7,938 nucleotides of DNA from Rhodospirillales bacterium (GCA_029879665.1 JAOUPW010000067.1:1-7938); one strand, 5' to 3'. Positions 1-7,023 are shown, counted from the first letter of the stretch. The notes: generated from the sequence alone by a model not told the origin. Translations and numbers: made by a program.

Positions 1-12
1 ATCCGATACGGT

Positions 13-975
13 TTAAAGCGGAACGACGGCGGTTTCCGGCGGGCCCTGATGCAGCGTGATCAAGCCCACTTCGCCTTGCGTGCCGAGGCGCGAGGGCACC
101 AGTGAGGCGCCGATTCCCCGGTTGGTGTAGCCGACCATTTCGCCGTGCCGCCACAGCCCGCGCGCGAGCCGGCGGTTCTTCCGTTTCAGGCCGGTTACCA
201 TCGGCCCCCGGCCGGGCAGGTTGAAAACGCCGCCGTGGGTATGGCCGCACAGGTAGAGCCGGTGGCGTATGGACGCCTGTTCCACGATTTCCGGCGAATG
301 AACCAGGGCGATGGCGAAGCCGTCCGGGGTCGCGGCCAGCGCCCGGGCGGCATCGTCGGTGTGGTACATATGCACATCGTCCAGGCCGGTGAGGTGAATG
401 CACTCGCCGTCGCGCGCCAACGTCATGGATTCGTTGATCAGCATGCGGATGCCGAGTTCTTCCATGGGTTCGACCATGGCCGCCGAGTCGTGGTTGCCGA
501 GAATGCCGATCACGCCGTCGGCGACCTTAAGGCTCGATATTACCCGGCCCAGCCGTTCGATCACCGGGCCGGTCGGCGCATGAATGTTATCGCGGATGTC
601 GCCGGTGAGCACGCAAAGGTCGGCTTTCAGGTCCGACACCAGGCCGGCGGTCAGCGCCGCCGTGCTTTCGATGTTGTCCAGATGCAGATCGGTCAGGTGC
701 AGAATGCGGTAGCCGTCAAACGCCGGCGGCAGGTCGGGAAAGGAAAATCGCAATTCGGTGAGGCCGAGATCGAGGGCGTCTTCAAACCGTCGGCGAACCT
801 TTTCCGCCCGGTTGATCAGCCGTTTCGCCGCCGCCGCCGTGCCGTGAACCCGGCGGCGCATGTTGGAGCGCCATACATGGCGGTGGGGAAAGGCTTCCCT
901 TTCTTCGCGCTGGACCCGCCATGCATATCTGTTGTTGGCGGGATCGTCGGATAAACGGATCAAATCATCGGGCAT
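13..975 (-). CDS. Calcineurin-like metallophosphoesterase (YkuE-like)
   Basis: This 320-residue protein belongs to the calcineurin-like metallophosphoesterases, which hydrolyse phosphoester or pyrophosphate bonds using two metal ions. The metal-site motifs occur in the expected order: DLH (D96, H98), GD (125-126), GNHD (160-163), H226 in VHSPE, and GHTHGG (244-249). The end (GIGASLVPSRL, then VGLITL) resembles the YkuE-like branch. The first 80 residues are basic and arginine-rich, with no signal peptide or membrane helix, so a cytosolic or peripheral membrane location is likely. The frame stays open upstream to 1164, but that would run into the tRNA gene. I chose the ATG at 975 because AAGGA lies 11 bases before it; an ATG at 1068 is possible but falls at a hairpin. 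The substrate is unknown. Some relatives act on UDP-diacylglucosamine, but nothing here shows that. It lies downstream of the tRNA on the same strand. Confidence 0.88.
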   Translation of the reverse strand: MPDDLIRLSDDPANNRYAWRVQREEREAFPHRHVWRSNMRRRVHGTAAAAKRLINRAEKVRRRFEDALDLGLTELRFSFPDLPPAFDGYRILHLTDLHLDNIESTAALTAGLVSDLKADLCVLTGDIRDNIHAPTGPVIERLGRVISSLKVADGVIGILGNHDSAAMVEPMEELGIRMLINESMTLARDGECIHLTGLDDVHMYHTDDAARALAATPDGFAIALVHSPEIVEQASIRHRLYLCGHTHGGVFNLPGRGPMVTGLKRKNRRLARGLWRHGEMVGYTNRGIGASLVPSRLGTQGEVGLITLHQGPPETAVVPL

Positions 976-998
976 TCGGGGATATTTCCTTGACGGTT

Positions 999-1027
999 CG
1001 GACCGGGCATTCGCCCGGCCGGGTCCG
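999..1027 (-). other. GC-rich stem-loop in the metallophosphoesterase leader
   Basis: The outer arms CGGACC (999-1004) and GGTCCG (1022-1027) are complementary. Inside them GGGC (1005-1008) pairs with GCCC (1013-1016) around an ATTC loop, leaving a five-base bulge. It lies 24 bases before the chosen start of the metallophosphoesterase. No T-run follows on either strand, so it is not a classic intrinsic terminator. It may attenuate read-through from the tRNA or may be incidental in GC-rich DNA. Confidence 0.3.
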
Positions 1028-1071
1028 GCCAATCGGCAGCTAAGTTCATTCGTCCTGATCCCCGGCATATG

Positions 1072-1090
1072 GTTCTTAATCCCTAAGAAC
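1072..1090 (-). terminator. Perfect 7-bp inverted repeat just after the tRNA
   Basis: GTTCTTA (1072-1078) and TAAGAAC (1084-1090) are exact inverted repeats around a five-base loop, 13 bases beyond the encoded CCA end of the tRNA. Its position suits a transcription end or a tRNA 3' processing signal. The stem is AT-rich and is not followed by a T-run on the minus strand, so the terminator call is weak. Confidence 0.3.
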
Positions 1091-1103
1091 TCAAGGGGGG
1101 AAA

Positions 1104-1179
1104 TGGTGCCGCCTGGGTGACTTGAACACCCGACCCCCGCATTACGAATGCGATGCTCTACCAACTGAGCTAAGGCGGC
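1104..1179 (-). tRNA. tRNA-Thr (anticodon CGT)
   Basis: Read on the minus strand, the 76-base gene folds as a complete cloverleaf. The acceptor stem GCCGCCT pairs perfectly with AGGCGGC. The D arm is GCTC/GAGC around AGTTGGTA. The anticodon stem is TCGCA/TGCGG, with one T-G pair, around the loop TTCGTAA, and the T arm is GGGTG/CACCC around TTCAAGT. The anticodon at positions 34-36 is CGT, which reads the threonine codon ACG. The 3' CCA is encoded (1104-1106). The body without CCA is 1107-1179. It is transcribed towards the metallophosphoesterase gene. Confidence 0.96.
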
Positions 1180-1196
1180 GAGAGGAACTGACGCAC

Positions 1197-1226
1197 TTCA
1201 TACGTCTTAGCGGGGGTATCCGTCAA
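1197..1226 (-). promoter_or_regulatory. Probable promoter of tRNA-Thr
   Basis: On the minus strand a -35 box TTGACG (1221-1226, five of six consensus bases) is followed after 18 bases by TATGAA (1197-1202, four of six). Transcription would start about ten bases before the tRNA 5' end, leaving a short leader for RNase P to remove. TTGAC-type -35 boxes are common at stable-RNA promoters of alphaproteobacteria. Confidence 0.5.
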
Positions 1227-1320
1227 CAAACCGCGCGCCCGCCGGCGGCGCCCGCGGCGTCCGGAACTTCCGCCGAACGGAAACTATCCAGCATTTCAGT
1301 AGCTTTCACATCCCGGCCGC

Positions 1321-1357
1321 AATATGATTTTATGAGAATACGGATATATTTTTATCA
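1321..1357 (+). promoter_or_regulatory. AT-rich upstream region of the aminotransferase, without a Shine-Dalgarno
   Basis: The 37 bases before the ATG at 1358 are strikingly AT-rich for this genome. They contain two -10-like hexamers, TATGAT (1323-1328) and TATATT (1345-1350). Neither has a good -35 box at the proper distance. No purine-rich Shine-Dalgarno precedes the ATG. If TATATT is the -10 box, the transcript would start almost at the ATG and be leaderless. This is a composition-based call only. Confidence 0.3.
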
Positions 1358-2476
1358 ATGATTACCCAGGTCACCCTTCCCTATTGGCGCGACTTTCCGG
1401 CCCTGACCCAGGGGCCGGCCGGCACCGACCTTCGCCTTGCCCAGCCCTGGCGCCAGGACCACGAGGCGGCGGTTTGGTTTTCCCGTGGCGCCTGGGCGCT
1501 GGCGGCGGTGGTGTTGTGGTGGCGGATCCGCCACAAGGAAGATAACCCGGGCCTGTGGCTGCCCGATTATTTCTGCAACGGATCGACTGCGCCGATCCGG
1601 GATTTGGGCGTCAAACCCCGCTTTTATCCCGTCGGTGAAGACCTTCGGCCGCGCTGGGACGTATGCCGCGAGATGGCGGCGGAAGGACCGCCGGACTTGT
1701 TCGTGCTCGCTCATTATTTCGGGCAACCCGGAGATCTCGCCGGAGCCGCGGATTTCCGCCGGGAAACGGGCGCATTCCTGATCGAGGACGCCGCCCATGT
1801 CCTGGGGCCCGCCACCGGGATCGGCACCGGCGGTGATTTCATTTTCTACTGTCCCCATAAAAACTTTGCCGTTCCCGACGGCGCCGTGTTGTTGAAACGC
1901 GATCCGGAAGGGGAAGACGAGTTGCAGGCCGCCGCCACCAAACTGGGCGAAGATTACCCGGGCGTCTGGCCCTGGACCCTGAAACGGATCATACAGAAAG
2001 TCGTGCCGGGAACGGCGCTCCGGCGGTTGACGTCATTTAGGCACAAGCCGGGCTTTCACGATGATCCGCCCTATGAATCCCTGCCCTGGACGCCGCGCTT
2101 CAGCCCCGAGGCCCGTCGCATGATGTCCCGGGTTCCCGACCTGATGGCCGGCGCTTCGGTGCAACGCCGGATCAACGCCCGCGCGCTGGCCGAAGCCCTG
2201 AAGGGGTGGACCGGATGCCGTCCGTTTTATACCGAGGAACCGGCGGCGGCACCCTACCGGTTTATCCTCAAATGCGATGACGCGACGACCGCGGCGGCGC
2301 GTTTCAGCGCCCTTCAGGCGCGGGGATGCCCGGTCGAAAGCTGGCCGGACCTGGCGCCCGAGGTCAAGAACAACCCCGACCGTCATGCCGCGGCGATCCA
2401 ATTGCGCCAAACCCTTCTCTTCCTGCCTGTCCATCAAGGCCTGACCGAAGACGAGCTGCGCGCCGGGTACGGCTAA
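1358..2476 (+). CDS. DegT/DnrJ/EryC1/StrS-family PLP aminotransferase
   Basis: This 372-residue protein has the fold signatures of the PLP-dependent sugar aminotransferases that convert keto-sugars to amino-sugars for surface glycans. It starts with the divergent SRGAWAL segment (42-48), where family members bind the cofactor phosphate. LPDYFC (68-73) follows, then AHYFGQPGDL (118-127) and the cofactor-contacting IEDAAHVLG (142-150). The PLP lysine is K168 in YCPHKNF, matching the usual PTKNL-type motif. The C-terminal LLFLPVHQGLTEDEL matches the conserved family end. Length is normal for the family. It is the only plus-strand protein gene here. It converges on the deacetylase, and the two stop codons overlap by 4 bp. 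No glycosyltransferase or nucleotide-sugar enzyme is in the window, so the substrate cannot be named. A non-sugar substrate is possible because the motifs are divergent. Confidence 0.85.
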   Translation: MITQVTLPYWRDFPALTQGPAGTDLRLAQPWRQDHEAAVWFSRGAWALAAVVLWWRIRHKEDNPGLWLPDYFCNGSTAPIRDLGVKPRFYPVGEDLRPRWDVCREMAAEGPPDLFVLAHYFGQPGDLAGAADFRRETGAFLIEDAAHVLGPATGIGTGGDFIFYCPHKNFAVPDGAVLLKRDPEGEDELQAAATKLGEDYPGVWPWTLKRIIQKVVPGTALRRLTSFRHKPGFHDDPPYESLPWTPRFSPEARRMMSRVPDLMAGASVQRRINARALAEALKGWTGCRPFYTEEPAAAPYRFILKCDDATTAAARFSALQARGCPVESWPDLAPEVKNNPDRHAAAIQLRQTLLFLPVHQGLTEDELRAGYG

Positions 2477-3321
2477 TATTCCAAAGAGTCCAGCCGCGCG
2501 CGTGCGTCCGCGTAGCGACGGTCCAGGGCGCCTTCCAGCACCAGCTTGCGGTAACTTTCCGGCGCCGCCAGATCGATCATGTCGGCGCGGACGGCGAACG
2601 GGCCGGTGTTCGCATCGTTGAGGCCGCGCACGCCGCTGCGGCAATAGCGGTACTTGGCGGAGATGAGTTTCAGGGCTTCCGCCGAGATGCCGCCGATATC
2701 GCCGAAGGCATACGCATACCAATCCACCGGACCGCCGAGGCAGGCTTCGATGCGTTCACCGGCGACGGCGATTTCCCGTTCAAGGTCGGCGCCGCCGAGT
2801 TTCGTGAGGCGGCGGTGGGTCAGGCCGTGGGCGCCGATGATGTGACCCGAGGATTTCAGCCGCGCCGCATCGTCCCAGCTCATGAGGCGGAGATGGGGAG
2901 CGAGCGCTTTTGCCTTGATACGGCCGTCGAAAATATTGGCGGCGATGGCGGCGCGCTGGTTTTCGCCGCTTAGGTCCATGAGCCCCGAATTGACGAAGAA
3001 CAGGGCCTTCGCCCCCAGCCGGTCGAGACAGCCGGAGACCGCTTCGCCATTGGAATGAAAGCCGTCATCGAAAGAAAGCAGGCACGGGGTGCGCCCATCA
3101 AATCCCTCCGGCGGCGCGCCCGCCAGCCAGGCCGCCGCCTGATCCGGGGTGATCAGGCCGTGGGCGTTCTTGACATACGCAAGAAAGAATTCAAACGCCG
3201 TCAAATTTTCGGCCGGCACGTCATGAAACAACAGGATACGGAACCCGTGCGCCTTTGGTGCGAAAATACGGGTCGCCCGATGGGCGAGCAGCCAAGGTGC
3301 GGAAAGATGATATCTGAGCAT
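2473..3321 (-). CDS. NodB-type polysaccharide deacetylase family protein
   Basis: This 282-residue protein resembles carbohydrate esterase family 4, metal-dependent enzymes that remove N- or O-acetyl groups from glycans. The catalytic and metal-binding motif SFDDGF is at 83-88 (D85, D86). The metal histidines are in GAHGLTH (H165, H169). The later YAYAFGD (203-208) corresponds to the usual AYPYG-type loop, with alanine in place of proline. An early LFHDV (31-35) is typical of the branch. There is no clear signal peptide, so it may act in the cytosol on a lipid- or nucleotide-linked glycan. The ATG at 3321 has GGAAG just upstream. It starts 9 bp after the FemAB-like gene stops, so the two are probably cotranscribed and translationally close. 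The exact substrate is unknown. Confidence 0.87.
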   Translation of the reverse strand: MLRYHLSAPWLLAHRATRIFAPKAHGFRILLFHDVPAENLTAFEFFLAYVKNAHGLITPDQAAAWLAGAPPEGFDGRTPCLLSFDDGFHSNGEAVSGCLDRLGAKALFFVNSGLMDLSGENQRAAIAANIFDGRIKAKALAPHLRLMSWDDAARLKSSGHIIGAHGLTHRRLTKLGGADLEREIAVAGERIEACLGGPVDWYAYAFGDIGGISAEALKLISAKYRYCRSGVRGLNDANTGPFAVRADMIDLAAPESYRKLVLEGALDRRYADARARLDSLEY

Positions 3322-3330
3322 GCCGTCTTC

Positions 3331-4371
3331 CTATCTACCCTGAACCGCCCTGGCCACCCGCCAGCGGACCAAGCGCCCGACCAGGCCGCCGCCCAGCGCC
3401 TCCACTTCCGGTGCCAATCGATACGGCGTTCCGCCCAGGCCCGCCTTGAAGCGGAAAATGCCGGGCGGTGTCAACACCTCATCCATGCCGCCGAGATCAA
3501 AACGGCGACAGCCTTGCGCCTTCATGGTTTCCACTGCCCGCCACAGCAAAAGCTGACCGGCGCTCAACGGACGACCGGCACCGCTGACGTTACCCGCGAG
3601 ATATTCGCAAGTCCCGCCATAGCGCACCATGAGGACGCCGCCGAGCAGATCGCCATCCCGAAACGCGAGAAACGTTTCCATGGGAACGCCGCCGGGCCGC
3701 AATTCCCGCAAGACCCTAAGAAGCTCCGGCGCGACCATCGCCGCCGCGCCGATTTCTTCCGTCATGCGGACGTGGCTTTCAAGAAACCTTGCGAACAGGT
3801 CGTCGCCGGTGCCGTTGCGAATTTCGATCCCGGACCGTTCCGCTTTTTTGAGGCCGTTGCGCCATTTCTTGTTCAGGTTGGCGCGCAACCTGTCCAACGG
3901 TTGATGGAGATCCACCCCCGCCGACGCCCAGCCGGGCGTATCGGTCACGGCGAGTCCGGCGGCGGCGACATCAAAAGCCTCCGCCGGCACCGGCGGCGCC
4001 AGGCGCAGGTACAACCCGCGCCCGCGCGCGTAATGATCGCCCAACGCCGCCATCATGTCCGCCAAGCGATCGCCGTCCTTGCCGGACAATGCCAGCGGCC
4101 CACGGTTGATCCAGGCAAGACCGCCCAGATCCAGGGGCAGCATTCGGATCAACACCTGCGCCGCGCCGATGACGTTTCCATCATCGGCGGCGGGAGCCGC
4201 GCCGTCGTCGGTGAACAGGCCCCGTTCCACCCGCCAGGGACCGGTCCGGGCCTTGGCCTCGGCGTATTCCCAGCATTGCATGAGATTCAAGCCCGGCGCG
4301 TCGGCCACCCGCCGCGCCCAGTGCGGGGCGGTAAATTCCTGCCGGAAAAACCGGATCGTTTTTGCAGTCAT
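3331..4371 (-). CDS. FemAB-like / GNAT-fold acyltransferase
   Basis: This 346-residue protein resembles FemAB-type and BcsL/CelD-like GNAT-fold enzymes, which move an aminoacyl or acyl group onto an envelope precursor or sugar. The central basic segment around NLNKKWRNGLKKAERSGI (166-183) is typical of these proteins. FDLGG (291-295) and FRFKAGLGG (306-314) near the end match the conserved FemAB C-terminal signature. FLAFRDGDLLGGVLMVRYGG (234-253) looks like the GNAT beta-strand core. No signal peptide or membrane helix is seen. The frame opens with a TTG at 4374, but the ATG at 4371 is better, because GAAAGG lies seven bases before it. It follows hemY after 22 bp and precedes the deacetylase by 9 bp, which suggests linked glycan modification. 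Substrate and transferred group are not deducible. Confidence 0.82.
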   Translation of the reverse strand: MTAKTIRFFRQEFTAPHWARRVADAPGLNLMQCWEYAEAKARTGPWRVERGLFTDDGAAPAADDGNVIGAAQVLIRMLPLDLGGLAWINRGPLALSGKDGDRLADMMAALGDHYARGRGLYLRLAPPVPAEAFDVAAAGLAVTDTPGWASAGVDLHQPLDRLRANLNKKWRNGLKKAERSGIEIRNGTGDDLFARFLESHVRMTEEIGAAAMVAPELLRVLRELRPGGVPMETFLAFRDGDLLGGVLMVRYGGTCEYLAGNVSGAGRPLSAGQLLLWRAVETMKAQGCRRFDLGGMDEVLTPPGIFRFKAGLGGTPYRLAPEVEALGGGLVGRLVRWRVARAVQGR

Positions 4372-4393
4372 CAAGAAACCTTTCCGGCGTCAG

Positions 4394-5752
4394 TCAGCCG
4401 CCGGGTTCGTCCATGGCAGGAAGGGCGGTTAGGGTCTCGTTCCCGAAAGAAGACAGCGCCTGGACGTGGGGCGGGCGTCCCCAGGCAAAGGCATCGAATT
4501 CATGGCAGTTGCCGCAATAAACGGTCCAGTCCGTTGCCACATTGCCGCACTGGCGGCAGACCCAGGCCGGATCGGGTTCCATCTGCGCCGCCCGTGCCAT
4601 CCAGGCATGAGCCTGCTGCAGATCGCCCCGTTCGCTTTCCTCGATTTTAGCCATCAACAGGCAGACGCGCCTGGACGTCCCAGTGGTGGCGATCGGTTCC
4701 AGATGCTTGCGGGCCTCGCCCCACAGCTTTGCTTCCAGGGCGGCGCCGGCGACGACGATGCGGCTTTCGTCATGTTGGGGATTGTGCTTGGCCAGCCGGC
4801 TTGCCGCCTTGACCCGGTCCAGAGGCGCCTTCGCGTCCCGGGCCGCATAGTAGGGTTCGACCAGATCCGGATGAGGGGCCGCGGTCCAGGCGGTTTCAAG
4901 AACCCGGGCCGCCTTGCCCAATTTACCGGCGCCGGTCAGCAGCCGGGCCAGCCTTACCGACGCCGGCGCCAGGGTAACGTCCAACTTGTGTGCCATGCGG
5001 GCATGTTTAAGCGCAGCGTCGGTATCGTTCAGTCCGGCGGCTTCGATGCCGCGCTGGTGTTCGAGTACGGCGCGGCGCCGGCGGCCGTCTTCGGCCGTCA
5101 TCCGGCCTCTTCTGACCGCGACGCCGAGGGTTTCCTCGGCCCCCCCCCACAGCCCGGCCTGGGTTTGCAGGGAGAACAGGTTTTCCGCAACCCAGTCGCT
5201 TTTCGGGCGAAGACGAAACGCCCGTTCGGCAAGGCCCCGCGCGGCGTCCTTGTCGCCGCGCTTCAAGGCCTGAACAAGCAGCCCGCGGACCCCGAGGAAT
5301 TCCGTTTCCGGCCGGTCCAGCATTTTGTGAAAATGCACCGAAGCCGCCGCTTCATCGCCGTTCAATTGCGCCGCCTGCGCCGACAGCAACATGGTCAGGG
5401 CCGGGTCTTCCAGCAGAACATCGGCGCGTTTCGCCTGACGGGTGGCGCCGTCGACGTCGCCGGCGGCAACCGCGACCATGCCGCGGGTGAGCGCCAGATA
5501 GCCCTGATGTCGGCGGCGTTCATGACGAATCCGGGACAGGGTTTCCGGCGCCCGGCGGATGAAACTTATCAGCTGTAGAATGATCGCGATGATTACCGCG
5601 GCAAGGGCGACCAGCACCACCAGCAGAGACGCCGACGTGTCCAGCCGCCAGCCCCGCCATTCCAGCGTGACGGTGCCCGGCTGGTCGGCCAGCCAGACGG
5701 CAATGAAGGCGAGAACCGCAAGGATCGCCAAATACCAAAGGGCGCGAAACAT
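4394..5752 (-). CDS. hemY: HemY-type inner-membrane TPR-like protein
   Basis: This 452-residue protein matches the HemY N-terminal-domain family found with heme genes in proteobacteria; it is not the Bacillus protoporphyrinogen oxidase of the same name. Two membrane helices lie at about 3-21 and 42-64. Between them is WLADQPGTVTLEWRGWRLDTS, a segment characteristic of the family. Residues 80-395 are alpha-helical repeats of TPR type. The tail has a four-cysteine zinc-ribbon-like pair, C399/C402 and C413/C416, ending in EFDAFAW. Its biochemical role is unsettled; a scaffold or regulator in tetrapyrrole synthesis has been proposed. The ATG at 5752 lies 5 bp after the mic60 stop, with a weak AAAGAG overlapping the end of that gene, so translational coupling is likely. 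A nine-G run on the coding strand falls at codons 202-205. Confidence 0.93.
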   Translation of the reverse strand: MFRALWYLAILAVLAFIAVWLADQPGTVTLEWRGWRLDTSASLLVVLVALAAVIIAIILQLISFIRRAPETLSRIRHERRRHQGYLALTRGMVAVAAGDVDGATRQAKRADVLLEDPALTMLLSAQAAQLNGDEAAASVHFHKMLDRPETEFLGVRGLLVQALKRGDKDAARGLAERAFRLRPKSDWVAENLFSLQTQAGLWGGAEETLGVAVRRGRMTAEDGRRRRAVLEHQRGIEAAGLNDTDAALKHARMAHKLDVTLAPASVRLARLLTGAGKLGKAARVLETAWTAAPHPDLVEPYYAARDAKAPLDRVKAASRLAKHNPQHDESRIVVAGAALEAKLWGEARKHLEPIATTGTSRRVCLLMAKIEESERGDLQQAHAWMARAAQMEPDPAWVCRQCGNVATDWTVYCGNCHEFDAFAWGRPPHVQALSSFGNETLTALPAMDEPGG

Positions 5753-5757
5753 ACCGC

Positions 5758-7023
5758 TTACTCTTTAACCGATTCCGGCTTGGACTGATTTGGTGGGGAC
5801 TGATTAGATGGAGACTGGTTCGGCCTGGGTTTATCTACGGACGCAAGCAGGGATATGGCATGGCTGTGCAACGCCGACAGGGCGCGGACGACCTGGAGGC
5901 GGGGACGGGAATCCCGGAGCCATTCTTCGGCGGCATCGGCGGGAAGGCCGCTGAGACGGCCCAGTTCGGCCACCGCCTTCTCAAGGTCTTCTTTTTCCAG
6001 GGCCTGTTCGGCGGCAAGAAGAATCGTATCAACGTCGACTTCCTTGCCCGATCCCGAAACCCGGCGCACGGTAACCATCGAGGAAAGCCGGTTCACGGTA
6101 TTTTCCAGCCAGCCGTCTCCTTCCACCAGACCGCTGGCGCGGGCAATGCGAAGGGCCGTGCGGCGAAATTTCTGCCGAAGCTCGGCGACCGTCGTCACGC
6201 CGGTATTGGCATAGGGTTCCAGATCTTTGATGGCCGCAAGAACGTCCTTCTTGCCGCCGGCGACCGCCTTTAACGAGGCCAGATCCTTGGCATAAGGGGC
6301 GTTGGTGCGAAGGGTTTCGCGCAGCTGGCCGACGGCAAGAACCGTGGCCGGCGCGGTGAGCGCCCACTTGACGTCAATGCGTTCAAGGCCCTTCAGTCGT
6401 TTGTTGATCGCATTCATCTGATCGGAAATGTCCGCCACCGCCTTGGAAAGCGGCGCGCCATCGACGGTAGCCGCTTCCACCTTGGCTGCATCCGTTTCAA
6501 GTTTCGAAATCCGGGTGCGCAAGGTTTCAATAACATCGCCGTCCTTGCTCAGGGATTGCAGACGCTCGCTCAGGCGCCGGATGGATTCCTCGCTGGTGAT
6601 GGCATCGGTCAGCGGGGTCGTTGCCTCGACGATCTTGCGGACACTGTCGAGGGAGGCTTCGAGCTCACGCACCTGGTTCATAAGGGAATCCAACTGGCCG
6701 CCGGCCTTGTTCCGATCCCGTTCCAGATCTTGCAGGGCGCCTCCCAGTTCGGTCCGGACTTTTGCTTCTTCCTCCAGCACCTTCACCCGGTTGGCCAGCG
6801 ACTGATAGGAATTCCCGCCGCCGGACAAATAAGCCGTTACTTTGGGCATCCATAACGGCGACGTCGCCCCGACCCCGGCCAAGGCGACGATAAACAGTCC
6901 TCCCGTCCACAGGAAAAGGGTCAGGTGGCGGCCTTTTTTGGAGACGGGCCGCGCCGGCGGCGGCGGTTCCGCCTGATCCGAATTCGTGCCGCTCACTTTG
7001 GGAAGGTCTTCTTCGCCGGTCAT
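5758..7023 (-). CDS. mic60: Alphaproteobacterial mitofilin / Mic60 homologue
   Basis: This 421-residue protein has the layout of bacterial Mic60, the relative of the mitochondrial cristae-junction protein that bends membranes. A proline-rich cytosolic start (20-26) leads to a transmembrane helix at about 34-54. A heptad-rich coiled coil follows at about 72-215. The C-terminal domain (about 220-395) contains GWLENTVNRLSSMVTVRRV (304-322), which resembles the mitofilin signature. Most of the protein would lie in the periplasm. Its position between hemD and hemY is the known conserved context in alphaproteobacteria. The identification rests on architecture, context and the signature, since overall sequence conservation is low. 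The last 20 residues hold an NQS-rich pentapeptide repeat. The ATG at 7023 has only a weak GAGAGA upstream. It could share a transcript with hemD or use a promoter in the 164 bp gap. Confidence 0.85.
   Translation of the reverse strand: MTGEEDLPKVSGTNSDQAEPPPPARPVSKKGRHLTLFLWTGGLFIVALAGVGATSPLWMPKVTAYLSGGGNSYQSLANRVKVLEEEAKVRTELGGALQDLERDRNKAGGQLDSLMNQVRELEASLDSVRKIVEATTPLTDAITSEESIRRLSERLQSLSKDGDVIETLRTRISKLETDAAKVEAATVDGAPLSKAVADISDQMNAINKRLKGLERIDVKWALTAPATVLAVGQLRETLRTNAPYAKDLASLKAVAGGKKDVLAAIKDLEPYANTGVTTVAELRQKFRRTALRIARASGLVEGDGWLENTVNRLSSMVTVRRVSGSGKEVDVDTILLAAEQALEKEDLEKAVAELGRLSGLPADAAEEWLRDSRPRLQVVRALSALHSHAISLLASVDKPRPNQSPSNQSPPNQSKPESVKE
5782..5826 (-). repeat. Three degenerate 15-bp tandem repeats at the 3' end of mic60
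   Basis: Units at 5782-5796, 5797-5811 and 5812-5826 share the core ACTGATT or ACTGGTT. The first two differ at two of fifteen positions, and the third is more diverged. They encode successive PNQSP/SNQSP/PNQSK-like pentapeptides (about residues 401-415) after the conserved C-terminal domain. Confidence 0.75.

Noticed and set aside
145..954. A 269-codon open frame on the plus strand opposite the metallophosphoesterase
   Set aside because: The opposite strand carries all the metallophosphoesterase metal motifs in order, and this frame has none of any known family.
976..1164. N-terminal extension of the metallophosphoesterase up to 1164
   Set aside because: It would overlap most of the tRNA-Thr gene, and its residues look unlike the family. 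The ATG at 975 has a ribosome site.
1231..1262. GC-rich palindromic-looking tract between the tRNA and the aminotransferase
   Set aside because: The GCCGGCGGC-type runs are short and overlapping. No long arm pairs cleanly, and such tracts are common by chance in this genome.
3055..4650. A 531-codon open frame on the plus strand, antisense to the deacetylase and FemAB-like genes
   Set aside because: It is rich in Arg, Gln, His and Pro with no recognisable domain, and it lies fully opposite genes with clear family motifs. Long antisense frames are expected in GC-rich DNA.
4466..5578. A 370-codon open frame on the plus strand opposite hemY
   Set aside because: It shows no domain pattern and has the biased composition of an antisense shadow. 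HemY on the other strand has helices and cysteine motifs that fit its family.
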